Program-made: the position numbers and the translations under genes
Assembly: GCA_934129785.1 (NCBI GenBank)
Contig: CAKOWW010000005.1
Location: 33,493-97,492, forward strand
Origin: an uncultured Clostridia bacterium
GTDB lineage: Bacteria > Bacillota > Clostridia > TANB77 > CAG-508
Direction: 5' to 3'
DNA length: 64,000 nt
In this document: in pieces, positions 17,577 through 25,405 of the stretch
How the letters are laid out: the number at the start of each line of letters is the position of its first letter
How positions within the stretch are numbered: position 1 is the first letter of the stretch
Notes under the pieces: generated by a model
What the model saw: the letters and a program-made list of their open reading frames with translations, nothing else
Databases searched by the model: none
What the model was told of the DNA's origin: nothing

Positions 17577-18905
17577 ATGCAAGAAATAGTAAAAAACAGC
17601 AAAATAAAAAAAGAAAAAGAAATAGTGAAAAGTAAAACAGGTATTACATTAATTGCATTAGTAGTAACTGTAATTGTGCTTTTGATATTAGCAGGAGTAA
17701 CAATAGCAACACTAACAGGAAATAATGGAATAATAATACAGGCAAAACAGGCAAAAGAAAATAATAACAGTGAAACAGTAAAAGAAAAAGTAGAAGTAGA
17801 GATATTAAAAAGCATAGATAAAAAAGGAAATTTAGATGAAAATACATTTGAAAAAAATGTAACAGAGAATATTAAAGGAAGTACTGTAACAAAAAGCGGA
17901 AATTCATTAATTGTAAAAGCAGATGGATATGAAGTAACAGTAGACAAAGAATCAGGAGAAGTAATAGAAGTAGCAAAATCAGATGAAAAAACTCCGATAA
18001 CAGGTGTAACACCAGGAACAATAGTAGGTAAAACAGAAAAAAATAATTATTCGGACGGAACAGATACTGCAACAGTGCCACAAGGATTTACAGTATCAGG
18101 AATACCAGGAGAACAGAAAATAGCAAATGGATTAGTAATATATGATATACCAGAGTCAGAGATAACAAATGTAGATTGGAATACGGCTTCAACAAAATAT
18201 AATCAATTTGTATGGATACCAGTAGAAAGTGAAGAATCATATCAAAGGGACTTTAGTTATCCTAGTTATTATGATAGTGTAACGGGTACTACGCCAGCCA
18301 ATTCAACATTTACAGATACAGGATATTTGCCAACAGATATACAACCAACAATAGATAATGCAACGAATAACGAAACAGCTGAGAGAACGGCAGTATTAAA
18401 ATATAATGGATTTTATATATCAAGATATGAAATTGGAATCGAAAATTTAAAACTAGTAAGCAAACAAAATTCAACTGTATATACAAATAAAAGACAAACA
18501 GAGCTTAAAGCAATTGGAAAAGATATGTATGGAGATAGTAGCACTTATGTAAAAAGTGCAATGTGTTCAGGAATACAATGGGATATGGTAATGAAATTTG
18601 TAGATAAAAAAACAGATGAAAATGGAAATACTTATGATGTAAGGAAATATGAGCCAACTAGACATGCAGAAGATGTAAAAGAAGCTGGTAAGAATTTAGC
18701 AGATAAAGTACAAAACATATATGATCTTGAAGGAAACTGTTTGGAATATGTAGCAGAAAAAAATAACACTAGTACTAGCTTTCCGTTTGTCATTCGTGGT
18801 GGCTTTTATCTCCACTACAGCTACCTCAGAGCTAGCCTACGCATTAGGTGGAGTGGCAGTGCAGACAGCTACACTACTTTTCGTTCAGCACTTTATATTA
18901 AGTAG
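17577..18905 (+). CDS. pilin-like surface protein with FGE/C-type-lectin domain and variable tail (paralogue 2)
   Basis: This 442-residue tandem paralogue of the preceding gene shares the same prepilin-like N-terminus (KSKTGITLIALVVTVIVL) and FGE-like domain. The duplication includes the leader and ribosome-binding site (GGAAGGAAG). Between RGG (about residue 404) and TFRSALYIK the sequence is unrelated to paralogue 1. It is also unusually rich in codons of form NNC (CTC, CAC, TAC, AGC, CGC, GGC, GAC) for this AT-rich genome. That is the footprint expected from adenine mutagenesis of AAC codons in a template repeat. No reverse transcriptase or template repeat is in the window, so any retroelement would act from elsewhere. 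A terminator follows at 18989. Confidence 0.7.
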   Translation: MQEIVKNSKIKKEKEIVKSKTGITLIALVVTVIVLLILAGVTIATLTGNNGIIIQAKQAKENNNSETVKEKVEVEILKSIDKKGNLDENTFEKNVTENIKGSTVTKSGNSLIVKADGYEVTVDKESGEVIEVAKSDEKTPITGVTPGTIVGKTEKNNYSDGTDTATVPQGFTVSGIPGEQKIANGLVIYDIPESEITNVDWNTASTKYNQFVWIPVESEESYQRDFSYPSYYDSVTGTTPANSTFTDTGYLPTDIQPTIDNATNNETAERTAVLKYNGFYISRYEIGIENLKLVSKQNSTVYTNKRQTELKAIGKDMYGDSSTYVKSAMCSGIQWDMVMKFVDKKTDENGNTYDVRKYEPTRHAEDVKEAGKNLADKVQNIYDLEGNCLEYVAEKNNTSTSFPFVIRGGFYLHYSYLRASLRIRWSGSADSYTTFRSALYIK

Positions 18906-18988
18906 AAATAAACCTTGTGAAAACCAAAATCAGAATAATAGAAGATTTTGTAAATATAGTTAAATAAAAATTGAATAATATTAATATG

Positions 18989-19015
18989 ACGCCACTTTAA
19001 GAAGTGGTGTTTTTT
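18989..19015 (+). terminator. rho-independent terminator, target of the group II intron
   Basis: A nine-base stem (18989-18997 with 19002-19010), loop TAAG, then five T. The group II intron begins three bases after the T-run, which is the normal insertion habit of class C introns. Confidence 0.88.
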
Positions 19016-19017
19016 CT

Positions 19018-19470
19018 GTATGACGGGCATGTCATAAATCTATGGTGAAAGTCCTAAGGGGCGTATTTGTCACGAACTTGATAGCAACTTCCAAAGCATA
19101 AGCCAGTAATGGAATGTGAAAAGAAGCAATAGCGAAATCGTGGCTCTATGAACAAGAACTTGATACAAAGGCTTATTAGATGGATAAGTTGCCAGAACAC
19201 AACAAAGTCCAAAAGACAAACGTAAATCTAATGGGTAAATCAAGAGAGTAAACGAGGAAAGAGTTATGACTTATCCCGTGAGGTCCTATAAGCGAATAAA
19301 AAGAAGATATTATTACGAAAATACTTGACCGAAACAATTTAAAAGAAGCTTTTAAATTAGCTTGAAATAAAACTTATAAATTTGAACTGCCCATTGCCGA
19401 ACGGCACGGTGTGGTGGTGTGAGAGGGGGATGAAAATTTTATTTAATAAAAATTTTCTACTCTACTCGAT
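19018..19470 (+). mobile_element. ORF-less group IIC intron (about 453 nt)
   Basis: The 5' end GTATGACGGGCATGTCAT and the domain I segment GGTGAAAGTCC match bacterial group IIC introns. TTATCCCGTGAGGTCC lies at 19272-19287. Domain V is recognisable at about 19383-19417 (GAACTGCCCATTGCCGAACG, then GGTGTGGTGGTG), followed by GTGTGAGAGG. Domain VI ends in the typical CTACTCGAT at 19462-19470. There is no intron-encoded reverse transcriptase, so mobility and splicing would need a maturase in trans. The catalytic-triad position, CGC in well-studied class C introns, reads TGC here. It is probably a remnant or trans-mobilised copy. It fills most of the 646-base gap before sigH. Confidence 0.88.
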
Positions 19471-19489
19471 GGAATTATCAAAAATTTGC

Positions 19490-19518
19490 TTGACATTAGC
19501 TAAAATGACAGATATAAT
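19490..19518 (+). promoter_or_regulatory. sigma-A-type promoter of sigH
   Basis: TTGACA (19490-19495), a 17-bp spacer and TATAAT (19513-19518): a perfect -10 and -35. It lies 34 bases upstream of the sigH start. Confidence 0.85.
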
Positions 19519-19551
19519 ACAAAAAAAGCACATTTGGAGGTATTTTGACAG

Positions 19552-20193
19552 ATGAAACAAGACGATGTTTTCTTCACAACAAGTAAATATCAAAATTTAG
19601 AAGATGAACAAATTATAGAACAAATAAAACAAGGTGATGAAGAAGCACTTTCATATATATTAGAAAAATACAAAAACCTTGTAAATATAAAAGTAAGCAA
19701 ATACTTTATGGTAGGAGCAGAAAAAGAAGATGTAGTGCAAGAAGGAATGATAGGCTTATTTAAAGCAATAAAAAGCTATAATTCAGAAAAGCAAAATTCT
19801 TTTAAATCATTTGCAAATATATGTATAGAAAGACAATTGATAACAACAATAAAAAGTTCAAATAGACAAAAACACATACCACTTAATTCATATTTATCAT
19901 TAAACACAGCGGCATATGACAACAATGAAGATGATAGTGTTGAATTAATTGATACATTTAATAGTAATACAATAGAAGATCCGTTAGAAACAATTATGAA
20001 ACAAGAATATTATAACGAAGTGGAAACAGCAGTAAATAAAAATTTAAGCAAGTTTGAAAAACAAGTATTGGATAGATATTTAAAAGGTGAAAGCTATGTT
20101 AAAATAGCAGAAAAATTAGATTCTCCAGTTAAGTCTATTGATAATGCAATTCAAAGAATTAGAAAAAAAGCAATAAAGAATATGTTTGATTAA
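19552..20193 (+). CDS. sigH: RNA polymerase sigma-H factor (Spo0H)
   Basis: This 213-residue sigma-70 family protein has region 2 (EDVVQEGMIGLFKAIKSYN, residues about 62-80) and a region 4 helix-turn-helix at residues 178-205 (GESYVKIAEKLDSPVKSID). The opening ALSYILEKYKNLV and the C-terminal order match SigH, the early stationary-phase and sporulation sigma factor. The start ATG 19552 follows GGAGG at 19536-19540. It is monocistronic, with a strong housekeeping promoter and its own terminator. It would direct early sporulation genes. Confidence 0.9.
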   Translation: MKQDDVFFTTSKYQNLEDEQIIEQIKQGDEEALSYILEKYKNLVNIKVSKYFMVGAEKEDVVQEGMIGLFKAIKSYNSEKQNSFKSFANICIERQLITTIKSSNRQKHIPLNSYLSLNTAAYDNNEDDSVELIDTFNSNTIEDPLETIMKQEYYNEVETAVNKNLSKFEKQVLDRYLKGESYVKIAEKLDSPVKSIDNAIQRIRKKAIKNMFD

Positions 20194-20221
20194 GCTACTT
20201 TAAGTATTAAGTAGCTTTTTG
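20193..20221 (+). terminator. rho-independent terminator of sigH
   Basis: AGCTACTT (20193-20200) pairs with AAGTAGCT (20209-20216), followed by five T. The stem overlaps the stop codon. Confidence 0.85.
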
Positions 20222-20266
20222 AATTTTAAAAGACTTCAAAAAACGCTTTACATAAAAACATAAAAG

Positions 20267-20295
20267 TTGCATTTTGTAAACAAAGGTGGTATAAT
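20267..20295 (+). promoter_or_regulatory. extended -10 promoter of a small gene
   Basis: TTGCAT (20267-20272), a 17-bp spacer and TATAAT (20290-20295), preceded by TGG to give an extended -10. The transcript would start near 20302. Confidence 0.75.
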
Positions 20296-20316
20296 AAATA
20301 TATATTTATGAAAGGA

Positions 20317-20332
20317 GCCGCGAAAGCGCGGC
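20317..20332 (+). promoter_or_regulatory. GC-only leader hairpin before a small gene
   Basis: GCCGCG (20317-20322) pairs with CGCGGC (20327-20332) around an AAAG loop. It is the most GC-rich short stem in this part of the window and sits between the inferred transcription start and the Shine-Dalgarno sequence GGAG at 20339. It could stabilise the mRNA 5' end or control access to the start site. Confidence 0.6.
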
Positions 20333-20349
20333 AATGTTGGAGACATATG

Positions 20350-20556
20350 ATGTCAAAATTTAAAGACGATATGAGCTATGTAGAAGGTAGGATTGAAAAA
20401 TACTTAGAAGGACAAGATGTAAATAATTTTGTTAAACCAGGTGAGTTTTGTATATCCCTTCACAAGGGAATTGACAGAGAAGTCATTTCTTACTATAAAG
20501 GTAAGGGATGGAAATATGTCAAAGGTGAACAAAATGATTTTTTGAAGTTTATGTAG
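20350..20556 (+). CDS. unknown 68-residue protein
   Basis: I start this gene at ATG 20350 (MSKFKDDMSYVEG) because GGAG at 20339-20342 is seven bases upstream. ATG 20347 is equally in frame. An earlier in-frame ATG at 20308 would run through the GC hairpin and a CGG codon and has no ribosome-binding site. The small, soluble product is charged, ending GWKYVKGEQNDFLKFM. I recognise no domain. It has its own strong promoter and terminator, so it is probably a real, well-expressed gene. Confidence 0.65.
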   Translation: MSKFKDDMSYVEGRIEKYLEGQDVNNFVKPGEFCISLHKGIDREVISYYKGKGWKYVKGEQNDFLKFM

Positions 20557-20568
20557 TCTTTACCAAAA

Positions 20569-20598
20569 AAGAAGTGCAAATTGCACTTCTTTTTTTTT
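20569..20598 (+). terminator. rho-independent terminator
   Basis: GAAGTGCAA (20571-20579) pairs with TTGCACTTC (20581-20589), followed by nine T. Confidence 0.85.
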
Positions 20599-20611
20599 CG
20601 AATTTCAAAAT

Positions 20612-20642
20612 AAAAAGGGCTCCCCAATAATTGAGGAGTCCA
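20612..20642 (-). terminator. rho-independent terminator of the minus-strand gene
   Basis: On the minus strand GGACTCCTCAAT pairs with ATTGGGGAGCCC (one wobble, one mismatch), followed by a T-run (A-run at 20612-20616 on the plus strand). Confidence 0.75.
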
Positions 20643-20644
20643 TA

Positions 20645-21109
20645 CTAGCGAATTAGACATAAATATGTACGATCTCTAGAACATACAACGTAAATACCAG
20701 TTATAGCTAATACATTTTTAATATCTGAAGTGGAACCATTAGTAAAAAATGGGAAAAGGTTTTCCATCATCTGAACTATTTGAAATGTAAAGTTGTTATT
20801 AGATACGGGGCCATATGCAATTGCAAAAAGAATATTTTCATTAAAAATATCGTTTTTACATTTTTGTATAACATAAAAAGCGCCATCAGAATGTATATAA
20901 AATATGTTTCCTAATACTTCAAGACTTTCTACAACAATTTTTTGCATAGGGTATGATAATTCTTTATTAGAAAATCCAAGTACCCTGCAGTTAATAGTAT
21001 TTCCTACCTTGATTTCTTCTTCAGTACTTGCAAATCCGAGAAAATGTTCAAGTAATCTATTCTCTACAAGTAAACCACAAAGTATTTTGTCATATTCATG
21101 TTTATTCAT
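20645..21109 (-). CDS. unknown 154-residue protein
   Basis: The start is set at the Met of MNKHEYDKIL (21109), behind a perfect AAGGAGG at about 21118-21124, although the frame is open to 21172. The product has alternating strands and helices without a membrane segment, including EEEIKVGNTINCRVLGFSN and DGAFYVIQKCKNDIF. I cannot assign a family. It is divergent from the tRNA-Thr/thrS region and has its own terminator. Confidence 0.65.
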   Translation of the reverse strand: MNKHEYDKILCGLLVENRLLEHFLGFASTEEEIKVGNTINCRVLGFSNKELSYPMQKIVVESLEVLGNIFYIHSDGAFYVIQKCKNDIFNENILFAIAYGPVSNNNFTFQIVQMMENLFPFFTNGSTSDIKNVLAITGIYVVCSRDRTYLCLIR

Positions 21110-21249
21110 ACTAGTTCCTCCTTTATAAATAAAAATGTCATGAATAATTTGAGCTGAGAGGATAAAATACACAGCATATTGCCTAATTCATTTGAAATTA
21201 TAGCACAAATAGCGAGCTTTGTAAAGAAATTTTACGTAAAATTGTCTTG

Positions 21250-21325
21250 TGGAGCTTCCAACGGGAATTGAACCCGTGACCTCTACCTTACCAAGGTAGC
21301 ACTCTACCTACTGAGCTATGGAAGC
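21250..21325 (-). tRNA. tRNA-Thr (anticodon GGT)
   Basis: The minus-strand sequence folds as a 76-nt cloverleaf: acceptor GCTTCCA with TGGAAGC, D-arm AGCTCAGTAGGTAGAG, and anticodon stem CTACC/GGTAG with loop TTGGTAA (GGT). The T-arm is GGGTTCAATTCCC, and the 3' CCA is encoded. It reads ACC and ACU. It lies just upstream of thrS on the opposite strand. Confidence 0.95.
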
Positions 21326-21424
21326 ATTTAAAAACAAGAAAAGTATATAATAAAAAGATAAAAAAGTAAAGAATTTCTATTGACTTTTTTTATAAAAAGA
21401 ATTAAACTATTAACATAAGACAAA

Positions 21425-21661
21425 AACAAGTAAGAGAAAAGTAAGATGAAACTAGCTTATAAGAGAAAGCAGGCCATGGGCTGAGAGCCAGCTTAAGAAA
21501 AAGTCATTTGAAAACTAACTCTTCAAAGTTTCTAGTGAATAAGCTAGACGTGGTAAGATGCGTTACAATCTGAACTAATTAAGTAAAATGATAGGATGGA
21601 ACCGTGTAAATAAAGCACTCCTATAAATAGAAAAAAGCTATTTATGGAGTGCTATTTTTTT
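21425..21661 (+). promoter_or_regulatory. T-box riboswitch of thrS
   Basis: The conserved T-box AGGATGGAACCGTG is at 21593-21606. It is followed by a terminator stem at 21614-21630 with 21638-21653 and a seven-T run. A candidate threonine specifier ACU is at 21451-21453, after GATGAA in the stem I region. A promoter TTGACT-17-TAAACT lies at 21379-21407. Uncharged tRNA-Thr would stabilise the antiterminator and raise thrS expression. Confidence 0.9.
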
Positions 21662-21700
21662 GAAAAAACTTTATAATGGCAAAGGAAAGGGAGAATTTTT

Positions 21701-23635
21701 ATGATTAAAGTAACTTTAAAAGATGGAAACAAATTAGAAGTAGAAGAAAAATCTACAATACTAGAAGTGGCAAAAAAAATAAGTGAAGGACTAGCAAGAA
21801 ACGTTACATGTGGAGAAGTAGATGGAGAAGTAAAAGACCTAAGATATGAGTTAAAAAAAGACTGCAGTTTAATTTTACACACATTTAAAGAAGAAGACTT
21901 AGAAGGAAAAAAAGCTTATTGGCATACAACATCACATATAATGGCACAAGCAGTAAAAAGACTATTTCCAGAAGCAAAATTAGCAATAGGACCAGCAATT
22001 GAAAACGGATTTTATTATGACTTTGATGTAGAAAAACCATTTACAGATGAAGACAAAGCAAATATAGAAACTGAAATGAAAAAAATAATAAAAGAAAACT
22101 TAGAAATAGAAAGATTTTCTTTACCAAAACAAGATGCACTAAAATTAATGGAAAATGAACCATATAAACAAGAATTAATAAATGATCTTGCAAAAGGGGA
22201 AGAAATAAGCTTTTATAAACAAGGAGATTTTACAGACCTATGTGCAGGCCCACATTTAACAAGTACAGGAAAAGTAAAAGCAGTAAAAATCTTATCATCA
22301 TCAGGAGCATATTGGAAAGGTAGCGAAAAAAACAAAATGCTTCAAAGAATTTATGCTATATCATTTCCAAAAGCTAGCGAATTAGAAGCATATTTACAAC
22401 TATTAGAAGAAGCAAAACAAAGAGACCATAGAAAAATAGGCAAAGACTTAGAAATATTTATGACACATCCATTAGTAGGTTCAGGATTACCAATGTATTT
22501 ACCAAATGGAGCAACAATAAGAAGAATTTTAGAGAGATATATTCAAGACAAAGAAATTTCATTAGGATATGACCATGTATATACACCATCACTTGCAAGT
22601 GTTGATTTATATAAAACAAGTGGACATTGGGATCATTACAAAGAAGACATGTTCCCAGTTATGAAAATGGACAATGAAGAAATGGTATTAAGACCAATGA
22701 ACTGCCCACATCATATGCTAATATACAAAAATAAAATGCATTCATACAGAGATTTACCAATAAGAATAGGAGAATTAGCACATGACTTTAGATATGAAGC
22801 AAGTGGAAGTGTTTGTGGACTAGAAAGGGTTCGTCAAATGTGCCAAAATGATGCTCACTTATTTGTTAGACCAGACCAAATAAAAGAAGAAGTTGGAAGA
22901 GTTTTAAAACTAATTGTAGAAGTATACCAAAAAGATTTTGGATTCCCTGAATCAGCATTCCGTTATCGTTTATCTTTAAGAGACAAAAACAATAAAGAAA
23001 AATATATAGACAATGATGAAATGTGGGAAACAGCAGAAAGTCAATTACGAGAAATCTTAACAGAATTAGAAATTCCTTTCTACGAAGCAGAAGGAGAAGC
23101 TGCTTTCTATGGACCAAAAATTGACATACAAATAAAAACAGCTTTAAATCATGATATAACAATTCCAACATGTCAATTAGATTTTGCTTTACCAGAAAGA
23201 TTTAAACTAGAATATATAGGAGAAGACGGAAAAGAACATAGACCTGTTGTAATACATAGAGCAATACTTGGAAGTTCAGACAGATTTATCTCATTCTTAT
23301 TAGAAGAAACAAAAGGAAATTTACCAGTATGGCTTGCACCAAAACAAGTTAGAATACTTCCAATTACAGATAATCAACAAGAATATGCATATAAACTAAA
23401 AGAACAATTACAAAAACATCAAATAAGAGTTGAAGTAGATGATAGAAATGAAAAAACAGGATATAAAATTCGTGAGGCTCAACTTAGCAAAATTCCATAT
23501 ATGTTAATTGTAGGACAAAAAGAAGTAGATGAAAATAAAGTTTCTGTTCGTTCTTGCACAAAAGGAGATTTAGGAGTAGTTCCAACAGAAGAATTTATTA
23601 AAAATTTATTAGAAGAAATCGAAAGCAAAAAATAA
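21701..23635 (+). CDS. thrS: threonine--tRNA ligase
   Basis: This 644-residue class II synthetase has an N-terminal TGS domain (residues 1-60), the editing domain with the HTTSH metal site near residue 76, and a catalytic core containing RPMNCPHHM, CGLERVRQMCQNDAH and a zinc site. It ends in an anticodon-binding domain (VRILPITDNQQEYA). The length matches the family. It charges tRNA-Thr in the cytoplasm. Expression is controlled by the T-box upstream. It is followed by ychF after 22 bases and may be co-transcribed with it. Confidence 0.97.
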   Translation: MIKVTLKDGNKLEVEEKSTILEVAKKISEGLARNVTCGEVDGEVKDLRYELKKDCSLILHTFKEEDLEGKKAYWHTTSHIMAQAVKRLFPEAKLAIGPAIENGFYYDFDVEKPFTDEDKANIETEMKKIIKENLEIERFSLPKQDALKLMENEPYKQELINDLAKGEEISFYKQGDFTDLCAGPHLTSTGKVKAVKILSSSGAYWKGSEKNKMLQRIYAISFPKASELEAYLQLLEEAKQRDHRKIGKDLEIFMTHPLVGSGLPMYLPNGATIRRILERYIQDKEISLGYDHVYTPSLASVDLYKTSGHWDHYKEDMFPVMKMDNEEMVLRPMNCPHHMLIYKNKMHSYRDLPIRIGELAHDFRYEASGSVCGLERVRQMCQNDAHLFVRPDQIKEEVGRVLKLIVEVYQKDFGFPESAFRYRLSLRDKNNKEKYIDNDEMWETAESQLREILTELEIPFYEAEGEAAFYGPKIDIQIKTALNHDITIPTCQLDFALPERFKLEYIGEDGKEHRPVVIHRAILGSSDRFISFLLEETKGNLPVWLAPKQVRILPITDNQQEYAYKLKEQLQKHQIRVEVDDRNEKTGYKIREAQLSKIPYMLIVGQKEVDENKVSVRSCTKGDLGVVPTEEFIKNLLEEIESKK

Positions 23636-23657
23636 AATGTAAAAGGAGAAAGTTTAA

Positions 23658-24749
23658 ATGAAATTAGGAATAGTAGGATTGCCAAATGTAGGTAAAAGTA
23701 CAATGTTTAATTCAATAACAAAAGCAGGTGCAGAATGTGCAAATTATCCATTCTGCACAATAGAGCCAAATGTTGGAGTAGTTCCAGTACCAGATGAAAG
23801 ACTAGATGAACTAACAAAAATGTACAAGCCACAAAAAACAACACATGCTGTTGTTGAATTTGTTGATATTGCAGGACTTGTAAAAGGTGCTAGCAAAGGA
23901 GAAGGTCTTGGAAATAAATTCTTATCTCATATTCGTGAAACAGATGCCATAGTACAAGTAGTTAGATGCTTTGAAGATAGCAATGTTGTTCACGTTGATG
24001 GCTCAGTAGATCCTATAAGAGATATAGAAACAATAAATTTAGAATTAATTTTTGCTGATATTGAAACTGTAAATAAAAGATTAGAAAAGGCAAAAAAGAA
24101 TTTAAAAGCAAATAAAAAATATCAAGAAGAAATTGATTTATTAGAAAAAATAAAACAAAACCTAGAAGAAGGAAAATCAGCAAGAGCTATAGATTTTAAT
24201 GAAGATGAGCAAGAAATGGTAAAAGAAATGTTTTTATTAACAACAAAGCCAATTTTATATATTGCTAATATATCTGAAGAACAAATGGAAAATGCAGAAA
24301 ATGATGAACTAGTGCTAAAGGTAAAAGAATATGCTAAAAAAGAGAATGCAGAAGTAATACCTTTATGTGTGAAAATTGAAGAAGAATTATCTGGGCTAGA
24401 AGATGAAGATAAAAAAGAGATGCTAGAAGCATTAGGACTAGAAGAGTCTGGGTTAGATAAAGTTATTAAAAAAAGCTATGATTTATTAGGACTAATGTCT
24501 TTCTTAACAGCTGGTGAGCCAGAAGTTAGAGCTTGGACAATAAAAAAAGGAACAAAAGCACCACAAGCTGCCGGAAAGATACATTCAGACATTGAAAGAG
24601 GATTTATAAAAGCAGAAATAGTTTCATATGATGATTTAATAAAAGAAGGTTCTATGGTTGCAGCTAAAGAAAAAGGACTTGTTAGACAAGAAGGAAAAGA
24701 CTACATTATGCAAGATGGAGATATTGTTTTATTTAAATTTAATGTTTAA
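23658..24749 (+). CDS. ychF: YchF/OLA1-family ATPase
   Basis: This 363-residue protein begins MKLGIVGLPNVGKST, with P-loop GLPNVGKS at residues 7-14 and DIAGLVKGASKGEGLG as the G3 region. A coiled-coil insert follows and a C-terminal TGS domain ends QDGDIVLFKFNV. The family prefers ATP and is linked to ribosomes and stress responses. The length is exactly that of the family. It shares the thrS transcript or is read from its own start behind AAAGGAG. Confidence 0.95.
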   Translation: MKLGIVGLPNVGKSTMFNSITKAGAECANYPFCTIEPNVGVVPVPDERLDELTKMYKPQKTTHAVVEFVDIAGLVKGASKGEGLGNKFLSHIRETDAIVQVVRCFEDSNVVHVDGSVDPIRDIETINLELIFADIETVNKRLEKAKKNLKANKKYQEEIDLLEKIKQNLEEGKSARAIDFNEDEQEMVKEMFLLTTKPILYIANISEEQMENAENDELVLKVKEYAKKENAEVIPLCVKIEEELSGLEDEDKKEMLEALGLEESGLDKVIKKSYDLLGLMSFLTAGEPEVRAWTIKKGTKAPQAAGKIHSDIERGFIKAEIVSYDDLIKEGSMVAAKEKGLVRQEGKDYIMQDGDIVLFKFNV

Positions 24750-24818
24750 TAAAAAAGAATTGATAATTTTTATTAAATTTTTGTAACATAAATGTAAAAT
24801 AAAAATACAAAAAAACTA

Positions 24819-24930
24819 TTGACATATAAAAGCGATAAGTATAAAATTATACTTGAAGAACAAAAGAAACATATATTTTTATGTGTTTTTACAAATGTTG
24901 CTTGAAATATATCGAAAAATGTGGTATAAT
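24819..24930 (+). promoter_or_regulatory. two candidate promoters before the LPXTG gene
   Basis: The nearer promoter is TTGAAA (24902-24907), 17 bp, TATAAT (24925-24930) with an upstream TG. A second, TTGACA (24819-24824) with TAAAAT 17 bp later, lies upstream. A short hairpin with a T-run between them (about 24869-24892) could attenuate the upstream one. Confidence 0.65.
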
Positions 24931-24980
24931 AAACAATGTTTGTAACAATAATAATATAAAGAGAAGTAAGGAGAACGATT

Positions 24981-25367
24981 ATGAAAAAAACAAATTTAAT
25001 CAAAGTAATTTCAATTTTATTAATTAGTGTAATGGTAATGTTATTTGCAACAACAGTAAATGCTGCAGATGATAACAGTTACAATGATTTAACAAGTACA
25101 TTAACAGGAAACAATTCAAATAGCTCAAACAATTCAAGCAACACAGCAAATACAAATTCAAGTAATAATACAGCAAACACAAATAGCAATAACACAAATA
25201 ACTCAGCAAATATGAGCAACAACACAAATAATTCAAGTGTTTATAACAATACAAGTTTACCAAAAACAGGAGCTGCAGATTCTATACCAGTAGCAATGTT
25301 AGTAGTTGTATTTGGAATATCAGCTGTATATGCATTCAAAAAAGTTAGAGATTACAAAAATATTTAA
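24981..25367 (+). CDS. small LPXTG surface protein (sortase substrate)
   Basis: This 128-residue protein has a signal peptide (residues 1-28, ending VNAAD), a 60-residue Asn/Ser/Thr-rich low-complexity stalk and a cell-wall sorting signal. That signal is LPKTG at residues 93-97, followed by a hydrophobic segment and the charged tail KKVRDYKNI. It would be cut after the Thr and attached to the peptidoglycan. The convergent sortase gene lies directly downstream and is the obvious partner. The stalk is encoded by AAY/ACA-rich repeats that could change length. Confidence 0.85.
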   Translation: MKKTNLIKVISILLISVMVMLFATTVNAADDNSYNDLTSTLTGNNSNSSNNSSNTANTNSSNNTANTNSNNTNNSANMSNNTNNSSVYNNTSLPKTGAADSIPVAMLVVVFGISAVYAFKKVRDYKNI

Positions 25368-25380
25368 TTAAAAATATATT

Positions 25381-25405
25381 AATAAAGAGCCTAAAGGCTC
25401 TTTAT
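25381..25405. terminator. bidirectional terminator between the LPXTG and sortase genes
   Basis: AATAAAGAGCC pairs with GGCTCTTTATT around TAAA. It sits between convergent genes and overlaps the sortase stop. Confidence 0.8.

Noticed and set aside
20308..20346. Upstream start for the small gene at 20350
   Set aside because: It lies only a few bases from the inferred transcript start, has no Shine-Dalgarno sequence and runs through a hairpin and a CGG codon.
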